DNA from: Mucidula mucida
Lineage: Eukaryota > Basidiomycota > Agaricomycetes > Agaricales > Physalacriaceae
Assembly: GCA_015501055.1 (NCBI GenBank)
Contig: JADNYV010000086.1
Coordinates: 1 to 64,000, forward strand
Direction of reading: 5' to 3'
DNA: 64,000 bases
The position numbers and the translations under genes are program-made. The notes under the pieces are model-generated. The model searched no databases. It was not told where the DNA came from and saw only the letters and a list, made by a program, of their open reading frames with translations. Below, one piece after another: positions 34,288 through 46,502 of this stretch; position 1 is the first letter of the stretch, and every line of letters begins with the position of its first letter.

Positions 34288-35242
34288 ATGTCGGCATCTA
34301 TTGCAATCGCTCGACACTATGCTCGTTGCCTCGCTGAAGCAACCGGAGGTCATCCACTGGTGGATGCTACGTCTCCCTGTGTCTACGCGTACTTCCGCCA
34401 GGAAGGTACTCAGCTTTTCGACGTCGGTTACCTCGATAATAGGTTTGGCGCCCTACATTATGTTTTCAGTGCTTGCCACGACCGGTGCGCTACTCGAAAC
34501 CAGGATAATCTCGGGAACAGCATAGCCCCTGCGTGTCACGTTCGATATACCGGGGCTGATCACGAGGACGATTACGATGACAGGAATCATCCTGGAGAGT
34601 ACTGTTATCGTTCGCAGACCGTCCTCGCGACGTCCGCCAGCGCTGACGTCTCTGTACCAATGTGAGTCCTAAGTCACCATCCATCTCATCGCAGTAGCCT
34701 AACATTCATTTAGACCGACTGGCATTCCCGGTGTTGAGGCTAGCGTTGGCGCAGAGGTCTCGTTCTCGACCAGCAATGAGGCGGGAGCGTTGCTCTTTCT
34801 ACCTCAGCCGCACTCCGTAATTGAAGACGCTCGCGAGAATCTCTCCTCGAGCTATGCGAAGAGACATACCAAGGCTTGGTACCGACACGTCAACGAAACA
34901 CATAGGCGCGGTGTCCGTAACGGCGAGTTATACTTGATTACGGGATGCCACAAAACCAAGGAGTGGCACAATGTCTGCATCTACAGCAGTCAGCGTTCGA
35001 AAGACGCTTCAATCACGTTCAAGCCCGTCGCGGAACTGGGTCTGACGTTCAGTGGTCACTTGTATGTTGCCGCTGAGGGGATGCAGTCTCACGAGGGTCC
35101 ACCAGTGAAAGCTGTCAAAGACACGGAATGCGTTGTCGTTAGTGGCTGGAAACTCTACATGTGCAGCCGGGCTTGGCGATATGCAACGCGACGACGACAG
35201 CACAACGGTACGATGACCGCGACCGCGGCAGCACAACGATAA
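34288..35242 (+). pseudogene. VTGC-family subtype K1, truncated copy K1b
   Basis: Exons 34288-34661 and 34714 onward use the same phase-2 splice site as K1. Motifs: HYARCLAEATGGHP, EGTQLFDVGYLD, CYRSQTVLATSASADVSVP, EAGALLFLPQPHS, KAWYRHVNETHRRG, NGELYLITGCHKTKEWHN, VVVSGWKLYMCSR. After about 35170 the sequence stops matching K1 and turns into CGACGACAG-like low-complexity repeats; the frame ends at 35242. The Ser-rich linker and the whole C-terminal HDSHYLSVL / ELAARLM block are missing. A truncated protein could still be made, but it is probably a remnant. Confidence 0.75.
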
Positions 35243-35334
35243 CGTCCTCAAGACTTAGGAGCTCGCCGGCGCGCTGTCTGCTGCCAGCACGGCGTCGAGG
35301 TGCGTGCGTTTCTTCATATTCTCATCAGATTTCA

Positions 35335-35570
35335 TCTGGCTATGTCTTCAACGAGGACAAAGACGACGAGGACCACAATATCAATAACGACTGCAAGCAC
35401 GACGAGGATGCCGGGTACGAGGGCGAGGACCCTGGGCACAAGGACGAGGACCTTACGACGACCACAGATACTTACGAGGCCGACGCGTACTAGGACGACC
35501 ACGACTACGAGGACGATAGATACCATCAGCAAGAATTGCGGACCGCTGCGCAGACCGCAACAATGATGAT
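35335..35570. repeat. Low-complexity GACGAGGAC-type repeat
   Basis: Degenerate tandem runs of ACGAGGAC, GACGACGAGG and related units. Translated, they give meaningless Arg/Thr-rich or Asp/Glu-rich frames. The repeat starts where the K1b gene loses similarity to K1, so it may mark the breakpoint. Confidence 0.65.
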
Positions 35571-36059
35571 GATGAGCTGCGACTGACGAGCCGCGACACT
35601 CACAACTGTTACAACAACGACTGCGAGCCACGACAATGTTTGAACCCCAGCGGAGACTGCCAGGAGTACGCGGCAAGATTGTGAGCAAGACAAGACGAGG
35701 CAGCGACATTGCACAGACGGCGAGTTCTCGAGATAACCGACAACGTTGATGCACTGGAAGATCGCGACGCGGTACATGTAACAAGGTGAGATTCATAGAC
35801 TGCCTGATCCCCGTTCTCATATACATGCAGATGCACCACCACCTGAACCACTGAAGTATGCCTCCGACGGCCACAGTAGGTCCCCATGGTTGTGCCTAAG
35901 ACAGTTCGGGAGGATTGGGTCATCCACCCACCCACTGCCACAACATGTGGCGCCGCGAGCCTCTCAGTAGCACTAGCTGTTCTGTACTTTGGTATATCAT
36001 GCTTGTGTAGTAGTCATAGCTCAATGCACATTTCATATCACCCCATCCTACCTGTCGTA

Positions 36060-36170
36060 CAAGCAAATTGTGGCATTGAAGCCTGGAATATGGCAGGTAT
36101 GGTACAGTATGGTCACTCTGTATGGCTCTGTATGGCTGGCGGTGGGAGCGTGTATGGTGGTATGCAGGTC
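36060..36170. repeat. Irregular GTATGG repeat
   Basis: GTATGG or close variants recur about seven times within 110 bases (for example GGTATGGTACAGTATGG and TGTATGGCTCTGTATGG). No coding role is seen. It lies just past the 3' end of the K2C pseudogene. Confidence 0.55.
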
Positions 36171-36196
36171 ATTTATGTCACCATACAGGCTTGTAC

Positions 36197-37679
36197 TTAC
36201 TGATGTACGATGTGTTCGCGGCGGACAGAAATAAATTTACGGCTAGGATTCAACTGAAATCTCTCCCATTTACTGAGCTTCACGTCGTTCTTGTCCTGTA
36301 AGAAGGCGCGGCCAGCTATTGAATGACATGTTAGTATCAAAAGGGATGCAATCGGTCAACGCACCGGAATCCGCGAGGACGACATATCGGGCCATCATTC
36401 TTCGCGCCACTTCCGCGTCATTAGGCAGGAAGCTCTCGTGCTAGATAAGAGAGTGAATGAATACATAAAAGCTCAACTATAGGTAGACGTACCGGTTCTA
36501 TCACAGACAGAATGTCATTATCGTGGACAACGACTATCTTGACGCGTGTGTCCTGGCGCTGATCAGCACGCATTGTACTTGCAGAAAGCACGAAGTATCC
36601 TACCGACGAATGGACGAGTTCGCAGATGGGTGCACCTGGATGATGAGGCTGATGGCTCTGATCAGTTGCTCAGTCCTTGAGGATAGGCGCCAGTGCAAAC
36701 TCGCAGGTGCACAACTGCGCATCCGCAAGGGCCATGATCGCGTTGGCGGTCGTAACACCTTCGGAAGAGCATGCCACAATGATTTTCGGATGCCCCAGGG
36801 CATTTTTATATCATTGTATATGGACGCTTTGAGAGAGATGTAGAATCCACGAAATGCAAAACAGGCCGGCTGGTTTTCTAACATGTAGGTGGCACCCGCC
36901 CGACCGCTTTGAAGCCAGAAATCAACGGCCATCTGGGTGCTCTCCGAAGGACAGGATTCAACTATGTATCTTTCCTCCGCAATCCCTTCACGAACTTCGG
37001 GAATGCAGAGCGTCTTTGTCAATCGTGAGTTGGGTCCGGCAGAAGAGAATAAGCCGCATGTCCAGTACGACGTTTTTTCGCACCCAGTAACGACGGCTAG
37101 ATCTCCGTTCTGGATGTCCAGGTTGTCTACGTGAACCGTTTGATGAAACCATGAGGCTCCGTAGACCATGGCGAAGCTTCGCGATTCCTGACGCTGTGCA
37201 CTCGTAAGATGAGCCGCCGAAAGGAAGGGCGCAATATGCTCCCTGGGCTGCGCTGGTCGAGAACTTGAATCTCTCTACGTCGTCTGGTCTGTGGCACCCA
37301 TCGATGAGTGCTTTACAATATTCTATGAATGACGCACTGAGCACGAGTGATGGGGTTTAGCTCAAATTCCGCGCCTGAGACAACGCTAGGACTGGGATAG
37401 CGAGATGCATCAATGGTATAGTCGACACCCAGCTCTAGAGAGCACGGTTCATAATCCTTCGGCAAGGATTGCCAGTTTCGTGGATCATCAGCACCCTTGG
37501 TGATATTGATACCAGCGTAACGTACTGCGCCGATATATCAGGTCGCCAATTCGAACGCCTTCCAATAGGAAGGCCCGCGAATCGTTGGCTTGCATACCAT
37601 CCGGATTCATGGGCGTGTAACCGCGAGCCTTGGGATAGAACATACGCGCGTAGTCATTCTGGAAGAGTTTTGCGGACAT
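36197..37679 (-). pseudogene. VTGC-family subtype K2, decayed copy C
   Basis: All K2 blocks are present in order: FQNDYARMFYPKARGYTP, YAGINITKGADDPRNWQSLP, GAYCALPFGGSSYEC, NGDLAVVTGCEKTSYWTCG, CFAFRGFYISLKAS, VVHDNDILSVI, EVARRMMARYVVLADS, AGRAFLQDKNDVKLSKW. Compared with copy A there is an 11-nt deletion before YAGIN and an 8-nt deletion before the MVYGASWFH segment, each shifting the frame. Copy A is the closest relative by eye. Neither conserved upstream element is found before its ATG, so it seems to have lost its promoter too. Confidence 0.8.
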
Positions 37680-38419
37680 GGTCGGCGGGAGGCGGGTCGC
37701 TTTAGATCTTTCGGGTGGCGGTATGAAGAAGATAAAGTACAGTAGCGCCACAAAAAAGAAGACCCAGAAGACGGCGCCACAATGATGGCCGTGGCCAAAT
37801 CGGATCGTGCCTGTACGCGTCTACACACGTTTCTATCCTCTTCCCGTGATCGTATTCGACGTTGATAGAGTCTGGATAGAGTAGTGAGTTCAAACTCGGG
37901 AACCATCAACATTCAGCCGATGAAGAGAATGGAGCGGGGGTGAGTAGGTCTCGGTGTGAAGTGATGTAGTACTGATGACTACAATACCTTCCGGGCCAGT
38001 GCAGAACTTGGGCGATGCACTTTGATACGATGATTGTAGCATGTATCCCATCTGGGCTTACACGGCGGGTAGATTGGTTGAATCTCGTTCTGGCCTTAGA
38101 GGTGGAGTGAATTTCCTGGCTTCCAAAGTCTATTTGCACCTTATGACCAGTGCGACTGATGACTATGGAGCAAGGTGATAATGAGAGGAAAGTTCGCGAT
38201 TGGACGCGTCTCTTGGTCTCGCTGCTTGGCTCCGGACTGGGGAGATAGTCTGATGGTGTCCAGGATATGAATTCGCTGGGCTATAGAGGCGAAGCAGCGA
38301 ATGGGATGAGCGGACTCAGGTCGTCTAGAAGAAGTCTAGACCCTAGGCCGCATGACGTCGATGACGAGAGCCTCATTCATAAGTAAATCGCCGAGTAGCC
38401 AGCTTGGTTCAGTACCACC
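37680..38419. other. Intergenic region upstream of glycogen phosphorylase
   Basis: No coding frame with motifs. It separates the divergently transcribed K2C pseudogene and phosphorylase gene and presumably holds the phosphorylase promoter; no clear TATA box was noted. Confidence 0.4.
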
Positions 38420-41400
38420 ATGACCTCAGTTATCGACCCCAAGGCCATTGGCAAGCCTATCCGTGCGCGTCGTCACGTTCGCACGTTGACAGGTAAGCGT
38501 CGCCGTCGTTGGCGACGACGAGCTCGAGCTGATTCTGTCGATTTCCAGGGTATTTGCCTGAGACTGACGAGGCCGGGAAGGAAAAATGGCCTAGAGGCGA
38601 CGAGACGACGTGGAAGGCGAATACTCGCGGTGTTGATACAGGTACGTGTAGTCATTGGCTTCCACTGTGACGATTGTAAACTGACTGGATCCCGCTAGAT
38701 GTGCCATCCATTACGAAATCGGTCGTGAATCATGTACAGACATCGCTGGCGCGTCAGGCGTACAATCTTGGTGAGATGCGCACTATCTCCGACTGCTGTC
38801 GCTCATACTCGGAACAGATAACCTTGGTGCCTACCAGGCGGCCGCGTTGTCCGTCCGAGACAACTTGATTGTGCGTTGTATCGCAATCTTTGATTCCAAT
38901 CCACTGACATCGCCTAGCTCAACTGGAATGAGACTCAGCTCACGTACACGCGCAAGGCACCCAAGAGGGCCTACTACCTGTCCCTCGAATTCCTTATGGG
39001 AAGGACTTTGGATAACGCCGTATGTCGCCCGTTCAACCTACAGACCTTGCCTTGACGCGTCTCCAGCTCCTCAATCTTGGACTCAAGGAGCAGTATCAAG
39101 AGGGCATCAACAAGCTCGGCTTTTCCATCGAAGATCTTCTCGACCAGGAACGCGATGCGGCACTTGGGAATGGTGGTCTCGGTCGTCTTGCGGCATGTTA
39201 CCTCGATTCATCAGCATCTCAGGTATGCGCTGCTGGTCCGTCGCGTCGCGTACAGCGTCATGACCTCTTTCATTTACTAGGAATTGCCCGTCTGGGGATA
39301 CGGCTTGCGATACCAATACGGTATTTTCCAGCAGGTAAATTGATTCCACGGCGTTTTCGTCCCATCATTGACGCGTTGCTGCAGCTTATTTCACCGGAAG
39401 GAAATCAGCTGGAGGCACCCGATCCGTGGCTGGCGAATCAGAATCCATGGGAGGTAACTTTGTCTTATCTTATCATCACTCTTCCCGTAATTGAAATTGC
39501 CTTGCAGCTCCCTCGTTTGGACGTGTCCTATGAAATACGCTTTTACGGGAATGCAGACCGCCTCAACGACGGCACTCCCCGTGCATCTTGGACTGGTGGC
39601 CAGGAAGTTTTGGCGATTGCGTACGACGTGATGATTCCTGGTTGCTACACCAAGACGACGAACAACCTACGGCTCTGGGAGAGCAAACCCAAGAGAGGCT
39701 TTGATCTCAATTCGTTCAACGGTACCGCGCTTTCTCTTTCTATCAGACATGACGTTAATGGTCCCGCTTATAGCTGGTAACTACGAGGGCGCGGTGGCAG
39801 CATCTAACAGCGCGTCTGCGATCACGTCGGTGTTGTATCCCAATGACCACACGTAAGTCATTCGGTGCGACGAGCCAATCGAAATTGACTGATTTTGCAG
39901 AACATGTACGTTTCCTTTACCCGATGTATCGTTCGTCTGATAAGGGATGCGCAGTCGGAAAGGAGCTGCGATTGAAGCAACAATAGTGCGTATACCATAC
40001 ACTTGAATATATGACACTCTGACCATGATCAGCTTCTGGACTGCTGCGAGTCTGGCAGACATTTTACGTAGATTCAAGAACTTGGGCAAGCCACTGACTG
40101 AGATTCCGGATTGTGCGTGTCTCCTCTTTGATCTCGCACATTCCATAACATCGAGGTGCAGATATCGCTGTGCAGCTCAACGATGTATGAGACTTCTCCT
40201 CACCGTTGTCAGCCGTGACTGACTGCCATGTAGACCCATCCCACGCTGGCTATCCCGGAGTTGATGCGTATCTTGGTGGATGAAGAGGATTTGGATTGGA
40301 CCACCGCCTGGAACATCACTACCAACACGATCTTCTATACGAATCACACCGTGTTGCCCGTAAGATTCTTTTGACCGCCATGTAGATTGATATCGATGGC
40401 TTTACAGGAAGCCTTAGAGAAATGGCCCGTTCCTCTGATGGAACACGTTTTACCGAGGTATGTACTCTTGCTAACGTTGAGATCGCAGACTCAATAAGTC
40501 GCCTGGCAGACATATGCAGATTATCTATGACATCGTGCGTCTTGTCCATACGCTCTCGAGCGCTTTTCTCACCCATGCGTGTTTCATGTGCTGTGCAGAA
40601 CTTGTACGCTGTCCCATCATAAGGGTTCGCTACATGCTGACCATCGAATAGATACTTCTTACAAGCTGTTGAGAAGAAATTCCCTGGTGATCGTGACAGA
40701 TTGGGTCGCATGTCTTTGATCGAAGGTAGGCTTCGTTCTCTTTGTAGCGCTCTGTACTGATGTGGATTTCTATCAGAGGGTTACCCTCAACAAGTTCGTA
40801 TGGCGCATCTTGCGTGCATCGGTAGTAAAAAGGTCAACGGTGTCGCTGAGGTATTGTTCGACCAATATCTAGCCGAACTTTGACTAATTGCTTTACAAGT
40901 TGCACAGCGATCTCGTGAGGACGACCATCCTGAAGGACTTCGTTGAATTTGAGGGTATAAGCAAATTCAGTAATGTCACGAACGGCAGTAAGTGCTACCA
41001 TACTTCATACGGTGGTCTATCCTGACGGGCGTATAGTCACTCCTCGCCGCTGGTTGGATCAAGTGCGTACTTTGTCGCCACGTGTTTCGTGCTCTCATAA
41101 CTGTTGTAGTGTAACCCGGAACTCAGTGCGCTTATCTCCAAGACGCTGAAGATTGACAAGAGTGTATGGCTCAAGAACTTGGATCTTATCGAAGGTCTGT
41201 TACCCTTCACGGAGGATGCGGCCTTCCGTAAAGAGTGGGCTGCTATCAAGCAGAGAAACAAGGAGCGTTTGGCACACTACGTGGAGACGACACTTGGCTT
41301 GAAGATTAACACCCATGCGATGTTCGATGTGCAGATCAAGGTACAGACCATCGCCCTTTTCTTTGTCTTGTGCTGATCCGCGCCTCCTAGCGCTTACACG

Positions 41401-42551
41401 AATATAAGCGACAGACGCTCAACATTCTCGGTGTTATTCATGTGAGTCCATTGCTTGTGCTGCAAGAACAGTGTTGACCGCGGGTACGCAGAGGTACCTG
41501 TCGTTGAAAGCGATGTCGCCCAAGGACCGGAAGAGAATCAACCCGCGTGTGGTGTTTTTCGCCGGGAAGGCCGCGCCTGCTTGTAAAGACATGTTTTCTC
41601 GTGCTGACCTCATACTAAACGTCCATGTAGACTTTATCGCTAAACTCACTATTCGACTCATCGTAAATGTTGCGCGTGTCATCAACGCAGATCCCGACAC
41701 CAAGGACTATCTTTCATTATATTTCATCCCCGACTACTCTGTGTCTGTAGCAGAAGTGTTGATCCCGGCTTCCGATATCAGTCAACACATTTCGACGGCA
41801 GGAACTGAGGCGTCTGGAACGTCCAATATGAAATTTTGTCTCAATGGCGGTTTGCTGGTCGGAACTGTTGGTAGGTCGTTTCGCTGTATCTAAAGCTATG
41901 TTGCTGATTCGCATGCCATGTAGATGGCGCCAACATCGAAATCGCAGAACAGGTTGGCGAGAGCAACGTGTTCTTCTTTGGTCATCTTACTCCGTGAGCC
42001 TCTCGCTGTGATGCGTAGACGCTGCTAACTGCGATCAGAGCTGTGGAGGATCTTCGCCATCAACACCGATACCACCCTGTGCCCATTGAAGAGAAATGCC
42101 CTGCATTAGCGCATGTTCTAGACCAAGTTTCGGCCGGTCTGTTCGGCGATGCTGGCGTCTATGAACCGTGAGTTCAGTTAACTTGAACTCTGGAAACCTT
42201 TGTAACGTACATGCCAGGCTCCTCAACACTATCCGCCAAGGCGATTACTATCTCTTATCGGATGATTTCGATTCATGTAAGTGATCATCGCGCGGATATA
42301 CAGCTCTGTCCCTCATACCCTGTTCTCAGACATGGCAGCGCTCGATATGGTGGACGAGGCCTATATGGATAAGGAAGAGTGGATTAAAAAGTCGATTCGA
42401 ACGACGGCCAAGGTCAGTAAATGAGAGTTCTCGGTAGCAGCCGCTTGCTCATGCTTTCCTCATCCAGATGGGCAAGTTCAGCTCTGACCGGGCAATCATG
42501 GAGTACGCTGAGAGTTACTGGAACTTGGAAGCTACGCCCGTCACCGCGTGA
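38420..42551 (+). CDS. GPH1: Glycogen phosphorylase
   Basis: The enzyme releases glucose-1-phosphate from glycogen using pyridoxal phosphate. About 30 short exons rebuild the whole family: [159 protein letters not shown] and the cofactor-lysine region [15 protein letters not shown], then [11 protein letters not shown]. The end is [14 protein letters not shown] and TGA at 42549-42551. Reading through requires two 5-nt microexons (39901-39905 and 40599-40603). The start ATG sits 24 codons before the first phase-1 intron. No targeting signal is seen, so it is cytosolic. No lesion was found. Confidence 0.93.
39901..39905 (+). other. 5-nt microexon of glycogen phosphorylase
   Basis: AACAT lies between an acceptor ending at 39900 (TTTTGCAG) and a donor GTACGT at 39906. 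Including it turns CAC AC plus AACAT plus TCGGAAAG into the conserved H-T-T-F-G-K stretch; skipping it breaks the frame. Confidence 0.7.
40599..40603 (+). other. Second 5-nt microexon of glycogen phosphorylase
   Basis: AACTT lies between the acceptor CTGTGCAG (ending 40598) and the donor GTACGC (40604). It supplies N-L in the conserved run [15 protein letters not shown]. Without it the flanking exons are out of phase. Confidence 0.7.
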
Positions 42552-42871
42552 TGGATGAATGAAGAGAAACACTGCACGGACATTTCTATGACCTGTAGAA
42601 TATATGTATCGAACAGCAAAGAGTGTACTTGTATTTTGTTTAACACGAATTTATGTTTGGATATACTTACCGCTCGGTCTGCAGGTGCTTTCTTCTTGGC
42701 AGCAAACGCTTCTACTCGAGACCCAGAGATTAAGTTTTTGTTTGACCTTCTAGCGGGTGTGCTGCTATTAGTGCAAATGGGAACGTCCTCTGACGAGCAT
42801 TACCGCGCGAAATATTTTAACCTCTACCGCAAAGGCGATAAACATACATACACTTGTAACAGCGATACGTT

Positions 42872-44070
42872 TCAAACCAGCACGAGAGTGGATGCTCGCG
42901 TCAAATTCTCAGTAGTCTCCCTACGAAGTTCTCTCACGACGTCCTAGCAAGGCATTAGCGAGACCTTCGTGGTTGTCACAGACACTCACCTGCGTCTTCT
43001 CAATCTTCTTCGTCAAGCCAACGCCTTCCCCAGCCCAAATGATTAAATGACTTTGCTGTCCCTTCGCCTCTTCAAGCCGCCTAAACCTCTCCTCCATTGC
43101 CAGTCCGTCCACTGCGTCTTTCCAGATTCCGTTGGCAATAGCTCTTCCGTCTATACCTGCGGGCCATCCCATCGTCTTTCCCATCTCATCGAACATCATA
43201 CCACGTTTCGTTGACCCGAGATCAGACCTCAGGAGAACATCTTTCTTCTCGGGCGAGTAGGCACATTCCTCTGTGTATAGGAACCGCGTACCGCATACGA
43301 CCCCAGACGCGCCCATGGTCAGTAATGCTGCGATGTGCGCCCCATTTGAGATGCCACCGGCTGCGACGACGAGTGGTCCATCTTTAGGTATGACGGGGAG
43401 TACGGCACAGAGTAGTATAGAGAGAGGTGGGGCAGTAGCGCCTCCGTGTCCGCCAGCTTCAATACCTGACAGGTAGTCAGTTTCCGATTCGGACAACGAA
43501 CGGGCAGTAGAGATGATTTACCTTGGAGGACTAGAACATCGACTTTCCATTCGTTCGCCGCCCTCACTGCCTGCTCAACTGAATTCACCATCACAAAGAC
43601 AACCGTCTTATGCTCCCTCTCAGCATCGAACGCCCGCACTTTGTCCACGTATATATTCAGGTCATCACCAAACGCGAACCATATCGCCTTGGGCTTTTCA
43701 GCAAGCACCTTCTCCAGCCTCTTGTCCTCGGAATCCGGGCTCTCCGTCATCGTCAGAATCCAGCTTATAAAGCCGACGCCCATGGGGACTGGTGCTTCGT
43801 CAGGAAGGCCGAGATCGCGCCGCACGCCGCGTAGGACATCGACGATCTGGGCGGACGAGTCGATCCCTGCGCCGTAGAAGGGAAACGCCCCTGCGCGCGC
43901 GGCGGCAGACATCATGGATCTGGTGGTCGCGACCGCCATGGGCGCGATGAGGATCGGCGCGGGGACATCTGTTTGGTTATGACATTTAAAGTTCAAACAG
44001 ACATTGGTGAAATGAATGTGGACGTACTAAGTAACTGTGAGAGCTTGGTGTTGATGGAATCGGACGGCAT
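42872..44070 (-). CDS. Nitronate monooxygenase, copy 2
   Basis: Four exons (44028-44070, 43522-43968, 42990-43465, 42872-42943) sum to 1038 nt, 345 residues. Motifs parallel copy 1: PAPILIAPMAVATT, PVPMGVGFISWIL, GIEAGGHGGATAPPLS for FMN, LVVAAGGISNG and GASGVVCGTRFLYTEE, ending DVVRELRRETTENL. The penultimate exon is 476 nt and the last 72 nt in both copies, with identical phases; copy 1 has one extra intron near its start. The two are ancient paralogues (clearly diverged) 27 kb apart on the same strand. It lies tail to tail with glycogen phosphorylase. Confidence 0.92.
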
Positions 44071-44304
44071 GGTGGTGGTGGAAGGATAACCCTCGCCTAG
44101 GTTAACACGACAGGCTTTCGGACCAGTGTGCCCATCTCACACGCGTCCAGGCCGATCGCCGACCCGCGCTGTGCACTGATCCCATAGAGGGATCAACCTC
44201 ACGCTAGGACGCCGATCAGCATTCCTTACTTCGTGTATCCCCACCACGAAGTAAGGCAGGGCATCCAATCCAAAAGTGATTAAAATCTTAACCTCAACGT
44301 ACGA

Positions 44305-44985
44305 CTATATATCCGAGGGAGGGGTGTTCATATGGTACTCCTCAACATAAGTAAAGACATCCGACAAAAAACGTCCAAAACGTCGAATAAAAGACGCGTC
44401 GAGTGCCACAGTCACGAGTATGTCTTCATCTACGACACCGAGGCAGCGGGCTTGTTTGCGGAGAGGGGGATGAAACCCCCAAATGTCCTCCAACAACTTC
44501 TCTCAAAGCTGTCAACCTATTGTTGTACTCACACCCGAAACAGATATGATCCACGGTCTCGACCTCCTCCTCACAGAGCAACAAAGCCGCCACTCTCTTG
44601 GCACTCCATCTGGCCGGTATCGCGTCCTTCGCCGCAGTACTTCAAATGCCAGAGGATAATCTGAGAACATCAGCTTTGTGAACGCCCAACCAAGACACCG
44701 TGTTGGGGCCAGTCTATCCATCACGGCAGCAATTCCGTAGACAGGCAGAAAACCTGCACAAACATTGTCATTTCAATCGTCCCCCGCACGATACCAACAC
44801 TCAATGGTTTTGACTACCTCCTCATTGCCACAACTTGGACACCATACAGACAAGAAGCCTAGAGTGAGCCACTTTCGTGCTTCAATATGAATCCTCTCCC
44901 ACATTACCATCAGTGTGCACATAAGTAGCAGATGAGAAGCTAATATACCCAGAGTCAACACTGCCGACGAGGGCGACACTCCCAT
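44305..44985 (-). pseudogene. Possible C-terminal remnant of a non-LTR retroelement
   Basis: Minus-strand frames give RRRTRYRPDGVPREWRLC, then after a one-base shift CEEEVETVDHICFGC. The pattern of a PRxxRLC line followed by a Cys/His cluster (C..E..VETVDHxxxxC) resembles the zinc-binding end of fungal retroelement reverse-transcriptase/RNase H proteins. No polymerase motif is present. The frame is broken and the flanks show no clear ends, so the assignment is tentative. Confidence 0.35.
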
Positions 44986-46502
44986 GCTACTAAGCCCAAT
45001 CAGCTGTGGCGATCAGATATGAAGAACACATACGCGGCAGGATCAACCCTCACCAACTGAATGAGGCACTTCGAGACCTAACAGAGCAGAAATCCCGGAG
45101 ATGTGAGACATACAGCGCGCGCGCGCCCGAGGGCAGTCACAGTCAAATCAGCGCGACGAGTCGTCAACCCCGTGGGCCCCAGTCAATGCGGTCCACTGGC
45201 AAGCAGTGTCGACCCAGTCCTGTAATCTGCACCGACAGGAACCCAACCGTCAACTCCCCTACAGACAATAATGTGTTCTTCTCGCACCATCACAATTGAG
45301 ACGTCAAGGATGAACCAAGACACAGAGGCGTATTCCGGAGATGTGAGGGATCGTATCAGCGCACGCTCGGCAATTGTGTCTAAGACAAACAGACACAGCG
45401 TGCCCACAAGGCCGAAGGACATGCACAAACCCAAATCCACAGACGAGAGCACGGAACCCAGAACCACGACGGACAGGAAAGCACGAACCAGAACACGGCC
45501 ACGGAACCACGGACAAACAGACAAGAGTACGGATACGGAACAAACAAGAAAATGCCACGGGGCGCACTGGAACGAACAAGAAAATGCCACGTGGTTACGG
45601 AAAGAACAACAAAACACTGGTGTGTATGGTGTTGACCGGTCGTGGTGGTGGGTGATTCGACGGAACATCAAACACAATTGACAAATCCATTTCAAAGACA
45701 CCAGTTTCTACCGTGCTTGAGGGAACGGCATGACTAGTAGCGAACAAAAAACTCTCCCCATTGAAGAGTAGAGATGTTGCATGTGTTGGTAGCCCAGAGA
45801 TCATGACATAGAGCGCCTAGAAATTCGCGTCGTTCCGGCTTCGATTTGTATCACAGCGTCGGACGACTCCCAATTAGGTCGAAATTGAGCTATATCGGGG
45901 ACGAAATGAATGATAGTGCCTGTAGATCGCCGCCTCATGAAGGGTAATCGCTGGAAACGAGTCATGGTCGGGATCAAGACGCGTCGACCATGGTGGGGGG
46001 AAGTAGGAGGGTGTGGTCACGGTCTCATTGCATTTATTATTAGAGGGGCTTAGGCGAAACACCGTAGCGAAGCCGGTTCCGACTCCCGAGCACATCGGGA
46101 AGTATAGTCTGGGTATTGCGAACGCTCACATGAGACGCGTTCCGGCGCGTCTGTTTGTTCGCGTGTGCTTGCCAAACATTGGTTTTCTTTATTAGCTTAC
46201 TAGGTCTGTCGGGGTACTTATATCCTCAGCTAGATTAGTTAGGCAGTTCCAGATATAAACATAGTAACACGGACTGTTGATAACCAGTGCGATAGCGCAG
46301 CAAATCTATCTGCACTGAGCGTAGCAGATGCGGCGACCACATAGGCGGACCTCGTCGATGCGTAGTCAGCAATGCCTCAGAGAAAGTATTATTAAATGAG
46401 AAAGAATAGAAGAATACGTTTACCCAGCCAAACGCTCGACATATGAATTGCCTTTCTTCAGATGGCTTTCGCTCTAGCATTTCAATTGCACAAACCAAAA
46501 CA
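44986..46502. other. Gene-poor region with A-rich low-complexity DNA
   Basis: From about 45420 to 45620 the plus strand is rich in ACGGAAC, CACGGAC and GAACAAACAAGAAAATGCC-like units; the last unit occurs twice, at about 45538 and 45571. A block beginning CCGGAGATGTGAG also occurs twice (45093 and 45335). No recognisable protein is encoded. Confidence 0.45.

Noticed and set aside
35332..35874. Minus frame of 180 codons
   Set aside because: Composed largely of the GACGAGGAC repeat in antisense; Val/Leu-rich run is an artefact of the repeat.
45271..45681. Plus frame of 136 codons, Thr/Arg-rich
   Set aside because: Produced by A-rich low-complexity DNA with internal direct repeats; several frames are open at once, which is typical of repeats.
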